A stretch of 64,000 bases of DNA from JALZMG01 sp963844175 (GCA_963844175.1 CAWJNE010000021.1:812091-876090), one strand, 5' to 3'. Shown: positions 35,997-43,926, numbered from the stretch's first letter. The notes: a model not told the origin generated them from the letters alone. Numbers and translations are program-made.

Positions 35997-36011
35997 AGAG
36001 GCGAAGGTCAC
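35997..36011 (-). promoter_or_regulatory. Weak DosR-like box before the Met-rich protein gene
   Basis: AGAGGCGAAGGTCAC differs at four positions from the perfect box, but its centre is 43 bases before the ATG, the same spacing as the strong sites. If real, it could create positive autoregulation of the downstream devR. Confidence 0.35.
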
Positions 36012-36057
36012 TGATCCACCGCTCCGGTTGGCCATCATCGGGTGTGGGGGTGGCGTG

Positions 36058-37326
36058 TCACAGGTGGCCGACGGCGAGGGCCTCGGCACGGAGGCGGTCG
36101 CGATGGGCCGGATGGGCGATCGCGATCAGCGCCTTCGCGCGCTGGCGCAGCGAGCGGCCGCGGAGCTCGGCGACACCCCATTCGGTGACCACCTTGTCAA
36201 CGGTGTTCTTCAACGTGGTGACGACGTCGCCGGGGGCCAACTGGGCGACGATCTTCGAGATGGTGTCCTGCTTGGTGGTCGACGTGAGCACCACGAACCC
36301 TTGGCCGCCCTTGGAGTACATCGCGCCACGCGCGAAGTCCGCCTGGCCACCACTCGATGAGTAGTAGGCGCCGCCCACGGTCTCGCTGGCGCACTGACCG
36401 AGCAGGTCGACGGCGATCGTCGAGTTGATCGACACGAACCCGTCCTCCTGCGCGACGACGCGGGGGTCGTTGACGTAGCGCACGGGCAGCAACTCGAACG
36501 CCGCGTTCTCGTCGAGGAAGTCGTAGAGGCGGCGGGTGCCGAGGGCGAAGGTGCCGACGGTCTTGGTGCGGTTGAGCTGCTTGGCCACGCCGTTGACCAC
36601 TCCGGCGTCTACGAGGTCCATGACGCCGTCCGAGAGCAACTCGGTGTGCACACCCAGATCACGATGCCCCGACAGCGCCGACAGGATGGCGTTGGGGATC
36701 GACCCGATGCCAGTCTGGATGGTCGCTCCGTCGGGGATTCGCTCGGCGACCAAGGCGGCGATCCGGTCGTCGATCGCGCGACGCGATGGCGGGGGAACCT
36801 CGATCAGGGGCCGATCGACGTCGACCCATCCGAGGACCTGGCTGACATGGATCTGGTTGCGTCCGAACGTGCGGGGCATCTGCGCGTTGGCCTCGAGGAA
36901 GAACCGGGCTCGGCCGATGAACGACGACACGTAGTCGGCGTTGAGGCCGAGGCTGAAGAAGCCGTGCCGGTCGAGTGGCGACGCCGCCGCGAGCACGAGC
37001 GGGTCGACAGTGCGTTCGGCCAGGATCGTGCGCATCTCGCTGAAGTTGTTGGGGACGAGGTCGATCGTGCCGGCGAGGAAGCACGGGCGCGTCACGTGGG
37101 ACAGGAAGTAGGAGACGTGACGGAGCCGGTCGCCGAACGCGCCGTGCAGATAGCGACGGTCGTGGACGGCGTGCATCTGGTGGACCCGCACCCCATCCAA
37201 CCCGTCGCCATGGGCTTCGATGGCGTCGAGCAGGGCGACTGGTTCGCCGTTGGCCAGCGGGACGATGAGATCGGCGCGCGGTCCGACGTGCTGCAGCACC
37301 GCGTCGGCGGCGGACGCGACGGGCAT
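36058..37326 (-). CDS. Acetyl-CoA hydrolase / acyl-CoA:acetate CoA-transferase family
   Basis: 422 residues, matching family I 4-hydroxybutyrate/acetate CoA-transferases. Visible features: GIGSIPNAIL, the likely catalytic Glu in GVHTELLSDG, and the C-terminal signature GQADFARGAMYSKGGQGFV followed by KIVAQLAPGDVVTT. It moves CoA between acyl-CoA and acetate, or hydrolyses acetyl-CoA. With PFOR making acetyl-CoA, it could release acetate or recycle CoA under oxygen limitation. Divergent from the USP gene at 37371 across 44 bases, in which I see no clear box. Confidence 0.85.
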   Translation of the reverse strand: MPVASAADAVLQHVGPRADLIVPLANGEPVALLDAIEAHGDGLDGVRVHQMHAVHDRRYLHGAFGDRLRHVSYFLSHVTRPCFLAGTIDLVPNNFSEMRTILAERTVDPLVLAAASPLDRHGFFSLGLNADYVSSFIGRARFFLEANAQMPRTFGRNQIHVSQVLGWVDVDRPLIEVPPPSRRAIDDRIAALVAERIPDGATIQTGIGSIPNAILSALSGHRDLGVHTELLSDGVMDLVDAGVVNGVAKQLNRTKTVGTFALGTRRLYDFLDENAAFELLPVRYVNDPRVVAQEDGFVSINSTIAVDLLGQCASETVGGAYYSSSGGQADFARGAMYSKGGQGFVVLTSTTKQDTISKIVAQLAPGDVVTTLKNTVDKVVTEWGVAELRGRSLRQRAKALIAIAHPAHRDRLRAEALAVGHL

Positions 37327-37370
37327 GTCCCGACCATAGGCAGGTTCGCTGTCTGCTGGAATGGGTCGGC

Positions 37371-38092
37371 GTGTTCAACTCCGTGGTGATCGCCGCCGAC
37401 GAAGGTGCAGGACCGGATCGAGCGGTTCCAGTCGGGAGGGCACTGGGCCTGCGGGGTGGGCTGCCCGTCGAGATCCTGACCATCGGCCCGGCGGACGAAC
37501 CGGTCGACGTCGGGTCGGCGATCGTTGACCGTTTGCAGGGTCGTGACGGTGCGTTGCTCGTGATGGCGTCGGGCTGGTGTCGGGGTCGCGCGCGAGCACC
37601 AGTGGCCACGTGCTCAGCGAGCTCCGCCAGCCCGTGCTGCTCATCGGTCCGGTTGTGCCCGACCCGTTGCCGCTGGCGTCGCCGACGCTGGTGGTGTGCA
37701 CCGACCGATCGCACGAGAACGGGGCCGCGTTACCGGTGGTCGAGTCGTGGCAGCGCACCTTCGGTGGTGGCCGGCCGTGGCTCGTTGAGGTCATGCCGAC
37801 CACGGCCTGGCCGGCCGAGGCGAATGACGACGAGCTGGAACACCAGCTCGTCGACGCGGTCGCAGCCGTGCTCGCCGAGCACGGGATCGAAACTGGCACC
37901 ACCGTGCTCCACGGCGGTGAACCCGCGCATCACCTGCTGGAGTTCGCCGAGCAGATCGACGACGCGATCCTCGCCGTGACGAGCGAACGGTGGGCCGGCG
38001 GACTCTCGCATTGGTCCTCGACGACGAGACGACTCGTCGAGCGGTCGCTGCGTCCGGTGCTCGTGATCCCCGCTGACCTGCCCGGCTACTGA
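37371..38092 (+). pseudogene. Tandem universal stress protein with internal deletion and frameshift
   Basis: The N-terminus (MFNSVVIAADEGAGPDRAVP) and C-terminus (SHWSSTTRRLVERSLRPVLV) are paralogous to the intact USP at 40447-41286. Compared with it, about 35 residues are missing after LTIGPADE, and the frame changes near 37590, after GALLVMASG, into SGHVLSELRQPVLLIGP. The gene is therefore probably inactive unless the indel is an error. Its 3' end overlaps the devS-like 3' end by 7 bases. Confidence 0.75.
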
Positions 38093-39228
38093 CCCGTGCC
38101 CGACGGTGGTCGTGGCACCCGCCAGGTCAGGATGGTGCCGCCGTCCCGTCCGGCGTCGAGTCGCAGCGTCCCGCCGTGACGCTTGGCCCGCGAGTCCATG
38201 TTGCTCAACCCGCGGCCAACGGTCCCGCTACTCGCTGGTGGCCCGATGCCGTCGTCGAGCACGGTCAACACGACCTCGTCGGTCACGGTGAGCGAGACGT
38301 CGACGCGGGTAGCTTCGGCATGGCGGGCGACATTCGTGAGGGCCTCTCCCATCGTGGCCAGCAGATCCGCGGCGATCGCGTCCGGCACGGTGGTGTCGAT
38401 CGGCCCGTCGAAGAACATCCTTGGCTGGAACCCCGAAACGATGGACGCAGCGCGCAGGAGCGATGCAGCCCGGTTGCGGAGACCATCGCTGCCGGGGCCC
38501 TCGGAGAGTTCGAAGATGGCCGAGCGGATGTGCTTGATCGTCACGTCGACCTCGTCGACCGCCGCCTCGATGCGTCCCACGACCTCGGGACGGTCGCCGG
38601 CCAGCCGAGCCGTGCCCTGCAGCGTCAGGCCCGTCGCGAACAGGCGTTGGATGACCGTGTCGTGGAGATCTCTGGCGATCCGCTCACGGTCGTGGACGAG
38701 CGCCAGGGACTGCACCGTGGCGTGCAGCCGGGCGTTGTCGACCGCCACTGCGGCGGCGCTGGCCAATCCGACGGCGAGCTCCTCGTCGAGCTCGCTGAAC
38801 TCGTCGCCGTCGACCTTGTCCGTCAGGTACAGGTTTCCGAACACCTCGTTGCGGATCCTGATCGGCACGCCGAGGAACGAGCGCATCGGCGGGTGGTGGG
38901 GCGGGAACCCGACGCTGTCGGGATGGGCCCGGAGATCGGGAAGCCGAAGCGGGCGGGGGTGCGTGATGAGCACGCCGAGGATGCCGTGACCGTCTGGGAG
39001 GTGTCCGATGGCGTCCTGGATGTCGTCGCCGACACCGACGGTGACGAACTGTGCCAGTCGGGTGTGTGCCTCGTCGAGCACGCCGAGAGCACCGTATCGT
39101 GCGCCGACGAGCTCGACGGCCGACTCGACGATGCGATGTAGCATCGCCTCCAGGTCGAGATCGGAACCGATGGCCAACACGGCCTGCAAGAGGCCGCGCA
39201 GCGCCGGCACGGTCGCGCGGTCCTCCAC
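38086..39228 (-). CDS. devS: DevS/DosT-like heme-GAF sensor histidine kinase, single GAF
   Basis: 380 residues from GTG 39228. GAF domain at about 20-170 (LVGARYGALGVLDEAHTRLA) with HHPPMRSFLGVPIRIRNEVF (His111/112), the segment carrying the proximal heme His in DosS/DosT GAF-A. HisKA_3 box RERIARDLHDTVIQRLFATG has phospho-acceptor His189. The HATPase has GEALTNVARHA, LDDGIG and GRGLSNMDSRA. Mtb DosS and DosT have two GAF domains and about 575 residues; the second is absent here. Expected role: senses O2/NO/CO or redox state and phosphorylates DevR. A start further upstream is not supported, as the open frame beyond 39228 has no good start codon. Confidence 0.9.
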   Translation of the reverse strand: MEDRATVPALRGLLQAVLAIGSDLDLEAMLHRIVESAVELVGARYGALGVLDEAHTRLAQFVTVGVGDDIQDAIGHLPDGHGILGVLITHPRPLRLPDLRAHPDSVGFPPHHPPMRSFLGVPIRIRNEVFGNLYLTDKVDGDEFSELDEELAVGLASAAAVAVDNARLHATVQSLALVHDRERIARDLHDTVIQRLFATGLTLQGTARLAGDRPEVVGRIEAAVDEVDVTIKHIRSAIFELSEGPGSDGLRNRAASLLRAASIVSGFQPRMFFDGPIDTTVPDAIAADLLATMGEALTNVARHAEATRVDVSLTVTDEVVLTVLDDGIGPPASSGTVGRGLSNMDSRAKRHGGTLRLDAGRDGGTILTWRVPRPPSGTGQ

Positions 39229-39309
39229 GAAGGGAGCGTACCCAGCGCCCGACGACGGCGCGAAGTGACCCGCGCCGCGTGACCTGCGTGCCGGTTTGAA
39301 GTACAGCAG

Positions 39310-39324
39310 AGGACCTTCGGCTCT
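39310..39324. promoter_or_regulatory. DosR-like box between devS-like and gpsA genes
   Basis: AGGACCTTCGGCTCT, one mismatch from the palindrome. Its centre is 44 bases before the gpsA GTG (39361) and about 90 bases from the devS GTG (39228), so it most likely drives gpsA and could also act on devS. Confidence 0.65.
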
Positions 39325-39360
39325 ACCCGGCTCGACATCGCCGCCGCGATGATGCTCCCC

Positions 39361-40392
39361 GTGAGGCTCACGATCATCGGCGCCGGAGCGTGGGGCACCA
39401 CCCTCGCCGCGCTCGCCAGCGAGCACCTGGCGACCACGCTGTGGGCGCGCGAGCCGCCAGTCCTGACCGCCATCCATGAGCACGGCGAGAACACCCAGTT
39501 CCTGCCAGGGTTCCCGCTCCCGCCAGCGCTCGACGTCACCGTCGATCTTCAGTCGGCGGTCGTCGGCGCCGACATGGTCATCGTCGCGGTCCCGTCGCCC
39601 TATGTCCGGGAGGTGCTCGTCGCTGCTCGTGCATGGATCGATCCACGCGCCGTCGTCGTGAGCGTCACCAAGGGCCTCGAGGCGACAACGGGGAAACGGA
39701 TGACCGAGGTGATCACCGAAGCGCTCGCCGACCACGACCCGGCAACCATCGGCTTGATGGCCGGCCCCAACCTGGCCCGCGAGGTGATGGCCAGACACCC
39801 GTCGGCGACGTGCGTGGCGTTCCGGGACCTCCGGTATGCGACTGACGTCCAGCAACGACTCGGTACCGACCGGTTCCGCGTCTACACGAGCTCCGACGTG
39901 GTGGGCTGCGAGATCGGCGGTGCGGTCAAGAACGTCATCGCGATCGCCGCCGGAATGGCCGACGGACTGCAGTACGGGATGAACACCAAAGCTGCGCTCG
40001 TCGTCCGAGGACTCGCCGAGCTGGCCCGCCTAGGCACGGCACTCGGCGGCGCCCCGCTCACGTTCCTCGGCCTCGCCGGCGCCGGTGACCTGATGGCGAC
40101 CTGCGCTAGCCCGCTCAGCCGTAACCGAAGCGCCGGCGAACAGATCGCCAGGGGATGGCACTTGGCGGACCTGGCATCGACTGCCGGGTGCATGGAAGGT
40201 GTGAACTCGGTGGAGGCCGTCCTAGCCCTGGCCGCCCGCCATCACGTCAGAATGCCGATCTGCCAGACCGTGGCGACCGTTCTGACCGGCACGACAACCC
40301 CCCAAGATGCCGTCGCTCACCTCATGGGTCGGGCCCCTACCACTGAGCTCCACGACCTCGAGATGACGCCGGTGCAGGACCTTTGTCCCTAG
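39361..40392 (+). CDS. gpsA: Glycerol-3-phosphate dehydrogenase [NAD(P)+]
   Basis: 343 residues from GTG 39361 (VRLTIIGAGAWGTTLAALAS). ATGs at 39349 and 39352 would add only 3-4 residues; the GTG fits the fixed distance to the box. Family motifs: KGLEATTGKRM, LMAGPNLAREVMA, catalytic Lys in GGAVKNVIAIAAGMADGL, and the C-domain FLGLAGAGDLMATC with SRNRSAGE. It reduces DHAP to sn-glycerol-3-phosphate, the backbone for phospholipid and triacylglycerol, linking glycolytic flux to the DGAT in this island while consuming NAD(P)H. Confidence 0.93.
   Translation: MRLTIIGAGAWGTTLAALASEHLATTLWAREPPVLTAIHEHGENTQFLPGFPLPPALDVTVDLQSAVVGADMVIVAVPSPYVREVLVAARAWIDPRAVVVSVTKGLEATTGKRMTEVITEALADHDPATIGLMAGPNLAREVMARHPSATCVAFRDLRYATDVQQRLGTDRFRVYTSSDVVGCEIGGAVKNVIAIAAGMADGLQYGMNTKAALVVRGLAELARLGTALGGAPLTFLGLAGAGDLMATCASPLSRNRSAGEQIARGWHLADLASTAGCMEGVNSVEAVLALAARHHVRMPICQTVATVLTGTTTPQDAVAHLMGRAPTTELHDLEMTPVQDLCP
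40376..40390 (+). promoter_or_regulatory. DosR-like box before the tandem USP gene
   Basis: AGGACCTTTGTCCCT, the closest match to the mycobacterial DosR core. It overlaps the last codons of gpsA and ends 57 bases before the USP ATG. Confidence 0.75.
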
Positions 40393-40446
40393 CGTCGATC
40401 CGAGCGAACCGGCACGCTGAACTCAGGAGCCCTGCGAGGAGAAGTC

Positions 40447-41286
40447 ATGTTCACGTCCATCGTGGTCGCACTCGACCTGGAATGGCAGGGCGATCGCGCG
40501 CTGCCGATCGCCCAAGCACTATCGGAGCTCGGCGACGTCTCTGTCGAGCTGTTGACCGTTTCGTCGCCGTCGATGTCCGAGGAGGTGGACGCCTTCGCGT
40601 TGCGCCAACGCGCCACCGCCAACGGTTGGTCCGCCGACTCGTACGTCATCATTCACGACAACGACCCAGCTCGAGCCATCGTCCACCACATCGACAGCCG
40701 GCCCGGCGCCTTGCTCGTTATGGCGACGACAGCCAAATCGCCCTTGCGGAGCCACTTTCTCGGGAGCGTCAGCGAGGCGGTCCTCAACCGGATCGACCGC
40801 CCGGTCCTGCTGATCGGTCCGCACGTGCCCGCGACGAATCCCATGGCAGCGACGACCCTGATCGCCTGCGTCGACTCCACCAATGTCGCGACCGCTGCGT
40901 TCACCGCCGTCACATCGTGGGTCGAGACCTTCACGAGTGCGACGCCGTGGGTCGTCGAGGTCCTCCCGGCGCCGCAGCACAGCGGCGGTGGCGTCGCCCA
41001 ACTCGTCGAGTCATTGCACGTTCACAACCTTGCGCAGCGGCTCATTTCCGCCGGCGTCGAGACGGCATGGGAGGTGTTGCACGGCGACGACATCGTCGAA
41101 CGCCTCGAGGAATTCGCCAATGCCAACGACGACGCTGTGCTCGTCACCACCAGCACCAACTGGACTGACGACCACACGCACTGGCACAGCACCACACGAC
41201 GTCTCGTGCAACACACCATGCGACCCGTCCTCGTCGTGCCATCACGAAACGCGACGCACCGGGGCCCGGAACTCGCCCTCGATTGA
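40447..41286 (+). CDS. Universal stress protein, tandem domain
   Basis: 279 residues from ATG 40447 with GAGGAGAAG upstream. Domain 1 (MFTSIVVALDLEWQGDRALP to ALLVMATTAKSPLRSHFLGS) has the ATP-loop-like FLGSVSEAVLNRIDRPVLLIG. Domain 2 ends HSTTRRLVQHTMRPVLVVPS. Intact paralogue of the damaged gene at 37371. DosR-regulated tandem USPs (Rv2623 type) restrain growth in mycobacteria; a similar role is an inference. The coding end abuts the inverted part of transposase remnant B, so the last residues after VVPS may be foreign. Confidence 0.88.
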   Translation: MFTSIVVALDLEWQGDRALPIAQALSELGDVSVELLTVSSPSMSEEVDAFALRQRATANGWSADSYVIIHDNDPARAIVHHIDSRPGALLVMATTAKSPLRSHFLGSVSEAVLNRIDRPVLLIGPHVPATNPMAATTLIACVDSTNVATAAFTAVTSWVETFTSATPWVVEVLPAPQHSGGGVAQLVESLHVHNLAQRLISAGVETAWEVLHGDDIVERLEEFANANDDAVLVTTSTNWTDDHTHWHSTTRRLVQHTMRPVLVVPSRNATHRGPELALD

Positions 41287-41773
41287 ACTTCCGTTTGGCG
41301 TCGTCGCGGTTGGCGTGCAGCCGCACGGTGACCACTCCCCCTCCGAGACGCTCAGGCAGGCGGTAGTCGTTGTACCAGCGGAAGGTCCTCCGCTTGTCTG
41401 CGTTGCGGCGCCGAAACGATGCCGAGAGCATCAACCGACACCTCGACGACACACTTTGGCTGCGCCGCGCCCATGCGGTCGGTCATCGCCGGCAGCTGCT
41501 GAATCTGATCTCGTACGCCCTCGGCGTCAACGGCCTGTCGATGCAGGTCCACCGACAAGGCCTCGCCCCGCCAGCCGCCGCCTGACCGCCGACACGGCGC
41601 CACCGAGGTCGCGGCGCGTCCCGATCGCCGATTGAGCGGTCCGCGTCAACGACGCGCCCCGGTACCGAGCTCCCAAGCGGTTCGACGCGCCTCTACCATG
41701 GCGCGTCAGCGCCGGCACGAATGGCGTTCTGTATTTTCTCCCACGTTTCGCGCCGGTCCCGCCCCTCGCCCCT
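41286..41773 (+). mobile_element. Transposase remnant B, internally inverted
   Basis: Two parts of the same transposase-like sequence face opposite ways. 41286-41388 read on the minus strand gives TFRWYNDYRLPERLGGGVVT and RLHANRDDAKRKFN, matching the 5' part of remnant C. 41407-41580 read on the plus strand gives NDAESINRHLDDTLWLRRAH and LLNLISYALGVNGLSMQVHR. The shared non-coding tail then runs to TTTCGCGCCGGTCCCGCCCC at about 41768. About 40 codons between the two parts are lost at the inversion point. Confidence 0.75.
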
Positions 41774-41922
41774 GGGCCGCCGTTCGGTGCGCTCCTTCGG
41801 TGCGCGCTTCAGGTGGCACGTGTTGCTGGTCGACGGTCGGATGGGAACTCGGCTTCGTTCTTCCGGACGCCAGCCCGGGCCGATCGACACTCAGGCGCGA
41901 TCACTGTCGGCATGCTTCGGCC

Positions 41923-43077
41923 TCAGTCGAGGCCGAAGCAGATGGGGGCGCTGTAGAGGCTCGAGCCGTTGTGGTCGTGGAGGTAGAAGGAGATCTGAGC
42001 GGTGGCGTCGTCGACGTCGTAGATGGCGTGCCAGAACGTACGGGCCTCCTCGATCGGCGCGGTGAAGCGGACTGCAGCGAACTGGTCGCGGATGTCGTCG
42101 CGGTCGACGATGCCTCTACCCTCGTTGGCCTCGGTGAGGGTGCGCCAGCGGTGGTAGGTCATTGCGGCGGTGCCGATTGGCCCGTTGTCGTCGGGAAGGT
42201 TGGACGGCTCCGGCCAGCGGTGCAACAGGTGGTTCGTGCACACGAGGCGACCGTCGGTGCTGGGGTCGCCCTCGACGATCACCTCTCGGTTGCGGCGCGG
42301 CGAATGCTCCCAGACGAATGAGCGGCCCGAGCGATCGGCCACGATGAAGTGGCACGGCGTGAAGAAGTAGTAGTGCTTGGCCATGAGGAGGGCATCCTTG
42401 GCCTCATCGACGGTGGCGCACCGATCGAGGAGGTAGCGGACGACCTGCTGCTCGGCGAGCCCGACCTGCGGACTTCCGGTCGGCTCGGGCTCTGGAGACT
42501 CGTTGTCGGCAAGTAGTGCGACGGTGAGGCCGGCTTCGTTGATGCCGTCCATCGCACCCATCACGTCCATGATTCCGACGACGATCGAGGCGTAGCCGTG
42601 GTCGGGGTGCGTTTCGATGACCCACGGATCAGCGGCCAACGGTCGCTCGTCGGGGAGCGGGGGCATCCCGAGGATCTGGGTCAACGTCGCGGTGGGAAAG
42701 TCGAAGTTCCGGGAGAGCAATCCGTGACCGTCCTTGGTCCCGATGCCGGGGTAGAAAGCGACGGAGCAGCCGGCGGGCAGGTCATAGGTGCCGAGCCAGT
42801 CCAGCGCCACGGTCGGGTCGGCTGGGTCGATGCCGAAGTGTTCGGCGACGCCTCGGATCCGTTCCGCTTGGGCGGGGTGGTGGAGCTCGAACCAGCGGCG
42901 GCGGACCGTCTCGACCCGAGGGTCCGTCGGCCGTGGGGCGGCGGCAGCGCCGTGGACGGCGTGGGCGGCGGCGGCCAGGGCCCGTCCGATGTCGCGCTGG
43001 CTTCCGGCGACGCGAAGGTGGCGAACCGTGAGCGTGTCCTGCGTTCCGCCGATGAGTGTTGTGGTGTCCGATTCCAT
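41923..43077 (-). CDS. C45-family Ntn hydrolase / acyl-CoA:amine acyltransferase-like
   Basis: 384 residues. Cys104 in DLPAGCSVAFYPG would be the N-terminal nucleophile after self-cleavage, as in C45 peptidases and choloylglycine-hydrolase-like amide hydrolases. Downstream features: GHGLLSRNFDFP, MDVMGAMDGINEAGLTVALL and RLVCTNHLLHRWPEPSN. Likely cleaves a linear amide; substrate unknown. It is divergent from a MarR regulator with paired operators between them, so the regulator probably controls it. Confidence 0.75.
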   Translation of the reverse strand: MESDTTTLIGGTQDTLTVRHLRVAGSQRDIGRALAAAAHAVHGAAAAPRPTDPRVETVRRRWFELHHPAQAERIRGVAEHFGIDPADPTVALDWLGTYDLPAGCSVAFYPGIGTKDGHGLLSRNFDFPTATLTQILGMPPLPDERPLAADPWVIETHPDHGYASIVVGIMDVMGAMDGINEAGLTVALLADNESPEPEPTGSPQVGLAEQQVVRYLLDRCATVDEAKDALLMAKHYYFFTPCHFIVADRSGRSFVWEHSPRRNREVIVEGDPSTDGRLVCTNHLLHRWPEPSNLPDDNGPIGTAAMTYHRWRTLTEANEGRGIVDRDDIRDQFAAVRFTAPIEEARTFWHAIYDVDDATAQISFYLHDHNGSSLYSAPICFGLD

Positions 43078-43094
43078 CTGATCCTCCTAGATGC

Positions 43095-43136
43095 TGCGAC
43101 TTCGTAGTACACTGAGATCATGCGAGATCGCAGTAC
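43095..43136. promoter_or_regulatory. Paired palindromic operators for the MarR protein
   Basis: Two copies of TGCGANNTCGYAGTAC, at 43095-43110 and 43121-43136, start 26 bases apart. The inner parts TGCGACTTCGTA and TGCGAGATCGCA are near-perfect and perfect palindromes. The second covers the marR start codon (43120-43122) and the first lies 17 bases upstream of the C45 gene start, so one protein could repress both genes. Confidence 0.6.
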
Positions 43137-43617
43137 CTTTGTCAAGGGTCATCCTGTGGACGCCGTGCCGGCGGAGGGTACGAACGTGCTGTTCGACGTC
43201 TGGCTGGTGTCGCGAGCGACGAGCGGTCTGCTCGATGCCGCCCTCGCCAGCAGCGGGTTGACCGCTGACGAGTTCGGCATCTACTCAGTCCTCACTTCCG
43301 CCGACACACTCACCCCCACTGAGCTGGCCCGTTGGATGTCGGCGCCACCGACCACGATCTCCAGCTACGTCAAGCGACTCGAAGGACGGGGTCATCTCAG
43401 CCGCGACCGCAATCCGGGCGATGGGCGCTCCTATCTCCTCCACCTGACCCCTGCGGGGCGGCGTGCCCATCAGGTCGCCGGCGCGGCGTTCCTCCCCGTT
43501 CTCCAGCGGGTCGTCGATCGCCTCGGGCGACGCGAACCGGGCATCCGGCGATCACTGGCCTCGCTGCGCGAAGCCATCGATGACCTCGGAGCTGACGGAT
43601 CGCCCGCCGGCTGTTAA
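43120..43617 (+). CDS. MarR-family transcriptional regulator
   Basis: 165 residues. Winged-helix MarR fold: LLDAALASSGLTADEFGIYS, recognition helix region LARWMSAPPTTISSYVKRLE and wing HLSRDRNPGDGRSYLLHLTP. An N-terminal 20-residue extension precedes the dimer helix; starting at Met 43120 makes the start codon part of the operator. Typically a dimeric repressor released by phenolic or amphipathic ligands. Divergently paired with the C45 hydrolase. Confidence 0.88.
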   Translation: MRDRSTFVKGHPVDAVPAEGTNVLFDVWLVSRATSGLLDAALASSGLTADEFGIYSVLTSADTLTPTELARWMSAPPTTISSYVKRLEGRGHLSRDRNPGDGRSYLLHLTPAGRRAHQVAGAAFLPVLQRVVDRLGRREPGIRRSLASLREAIDDLGADGSPAGC

Positions 43618-43926
43618 CGACCACCGCGTTCGGACAGCAGGTACGCCACGGCTACAACGCCGAGATGCCAGTGAGTATGTAGGTGGTTTCCCGACGGTGG
43701 TCCCACCGGTCCGTGAGGGGGGCGGGTTAGGTTCGGCGGCTCCTGGGGTCGCGGTTTGAATTGTCGGGCATCGAGCACGTCGAGATGTCCGTCGGCGGTG
43801 CTGTGGGTTGAACCGGGCACGCCCCGTTCCGGAGGGTGATCGATCGGTCTGTTAGCCGCAGCCGGTCGTCACGGTCTCCTTCCCGGGACGTGCGTGCCAC
43901 CCCTTGACCACTTGAACAGAGAAGGG
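43618..43926 (+). other. Non-coding flank of IS110 element
   Basis: No gene seen. IS110 elements have long non-coding ends that specify a bridge RNA upstream of the transposase; the segment before 43927 may include that end, but I cannot set the boundary. Confidence 0.35.

Noticed and set aside
41380..41388. GGAAGGTCC / GGACCTTCC as a DosR-like site in remnant B and near 62034
   Set aside because: It is part of the transposase codons (TFRW), present in both copies, and the other half-site is missing.
43132..43146. AGTACCTTTGTCAAG as a DosR-like box
   Set aside because: Only the left half and centre match. It lies inside the marR coding start and is better explained by the MarR operator.
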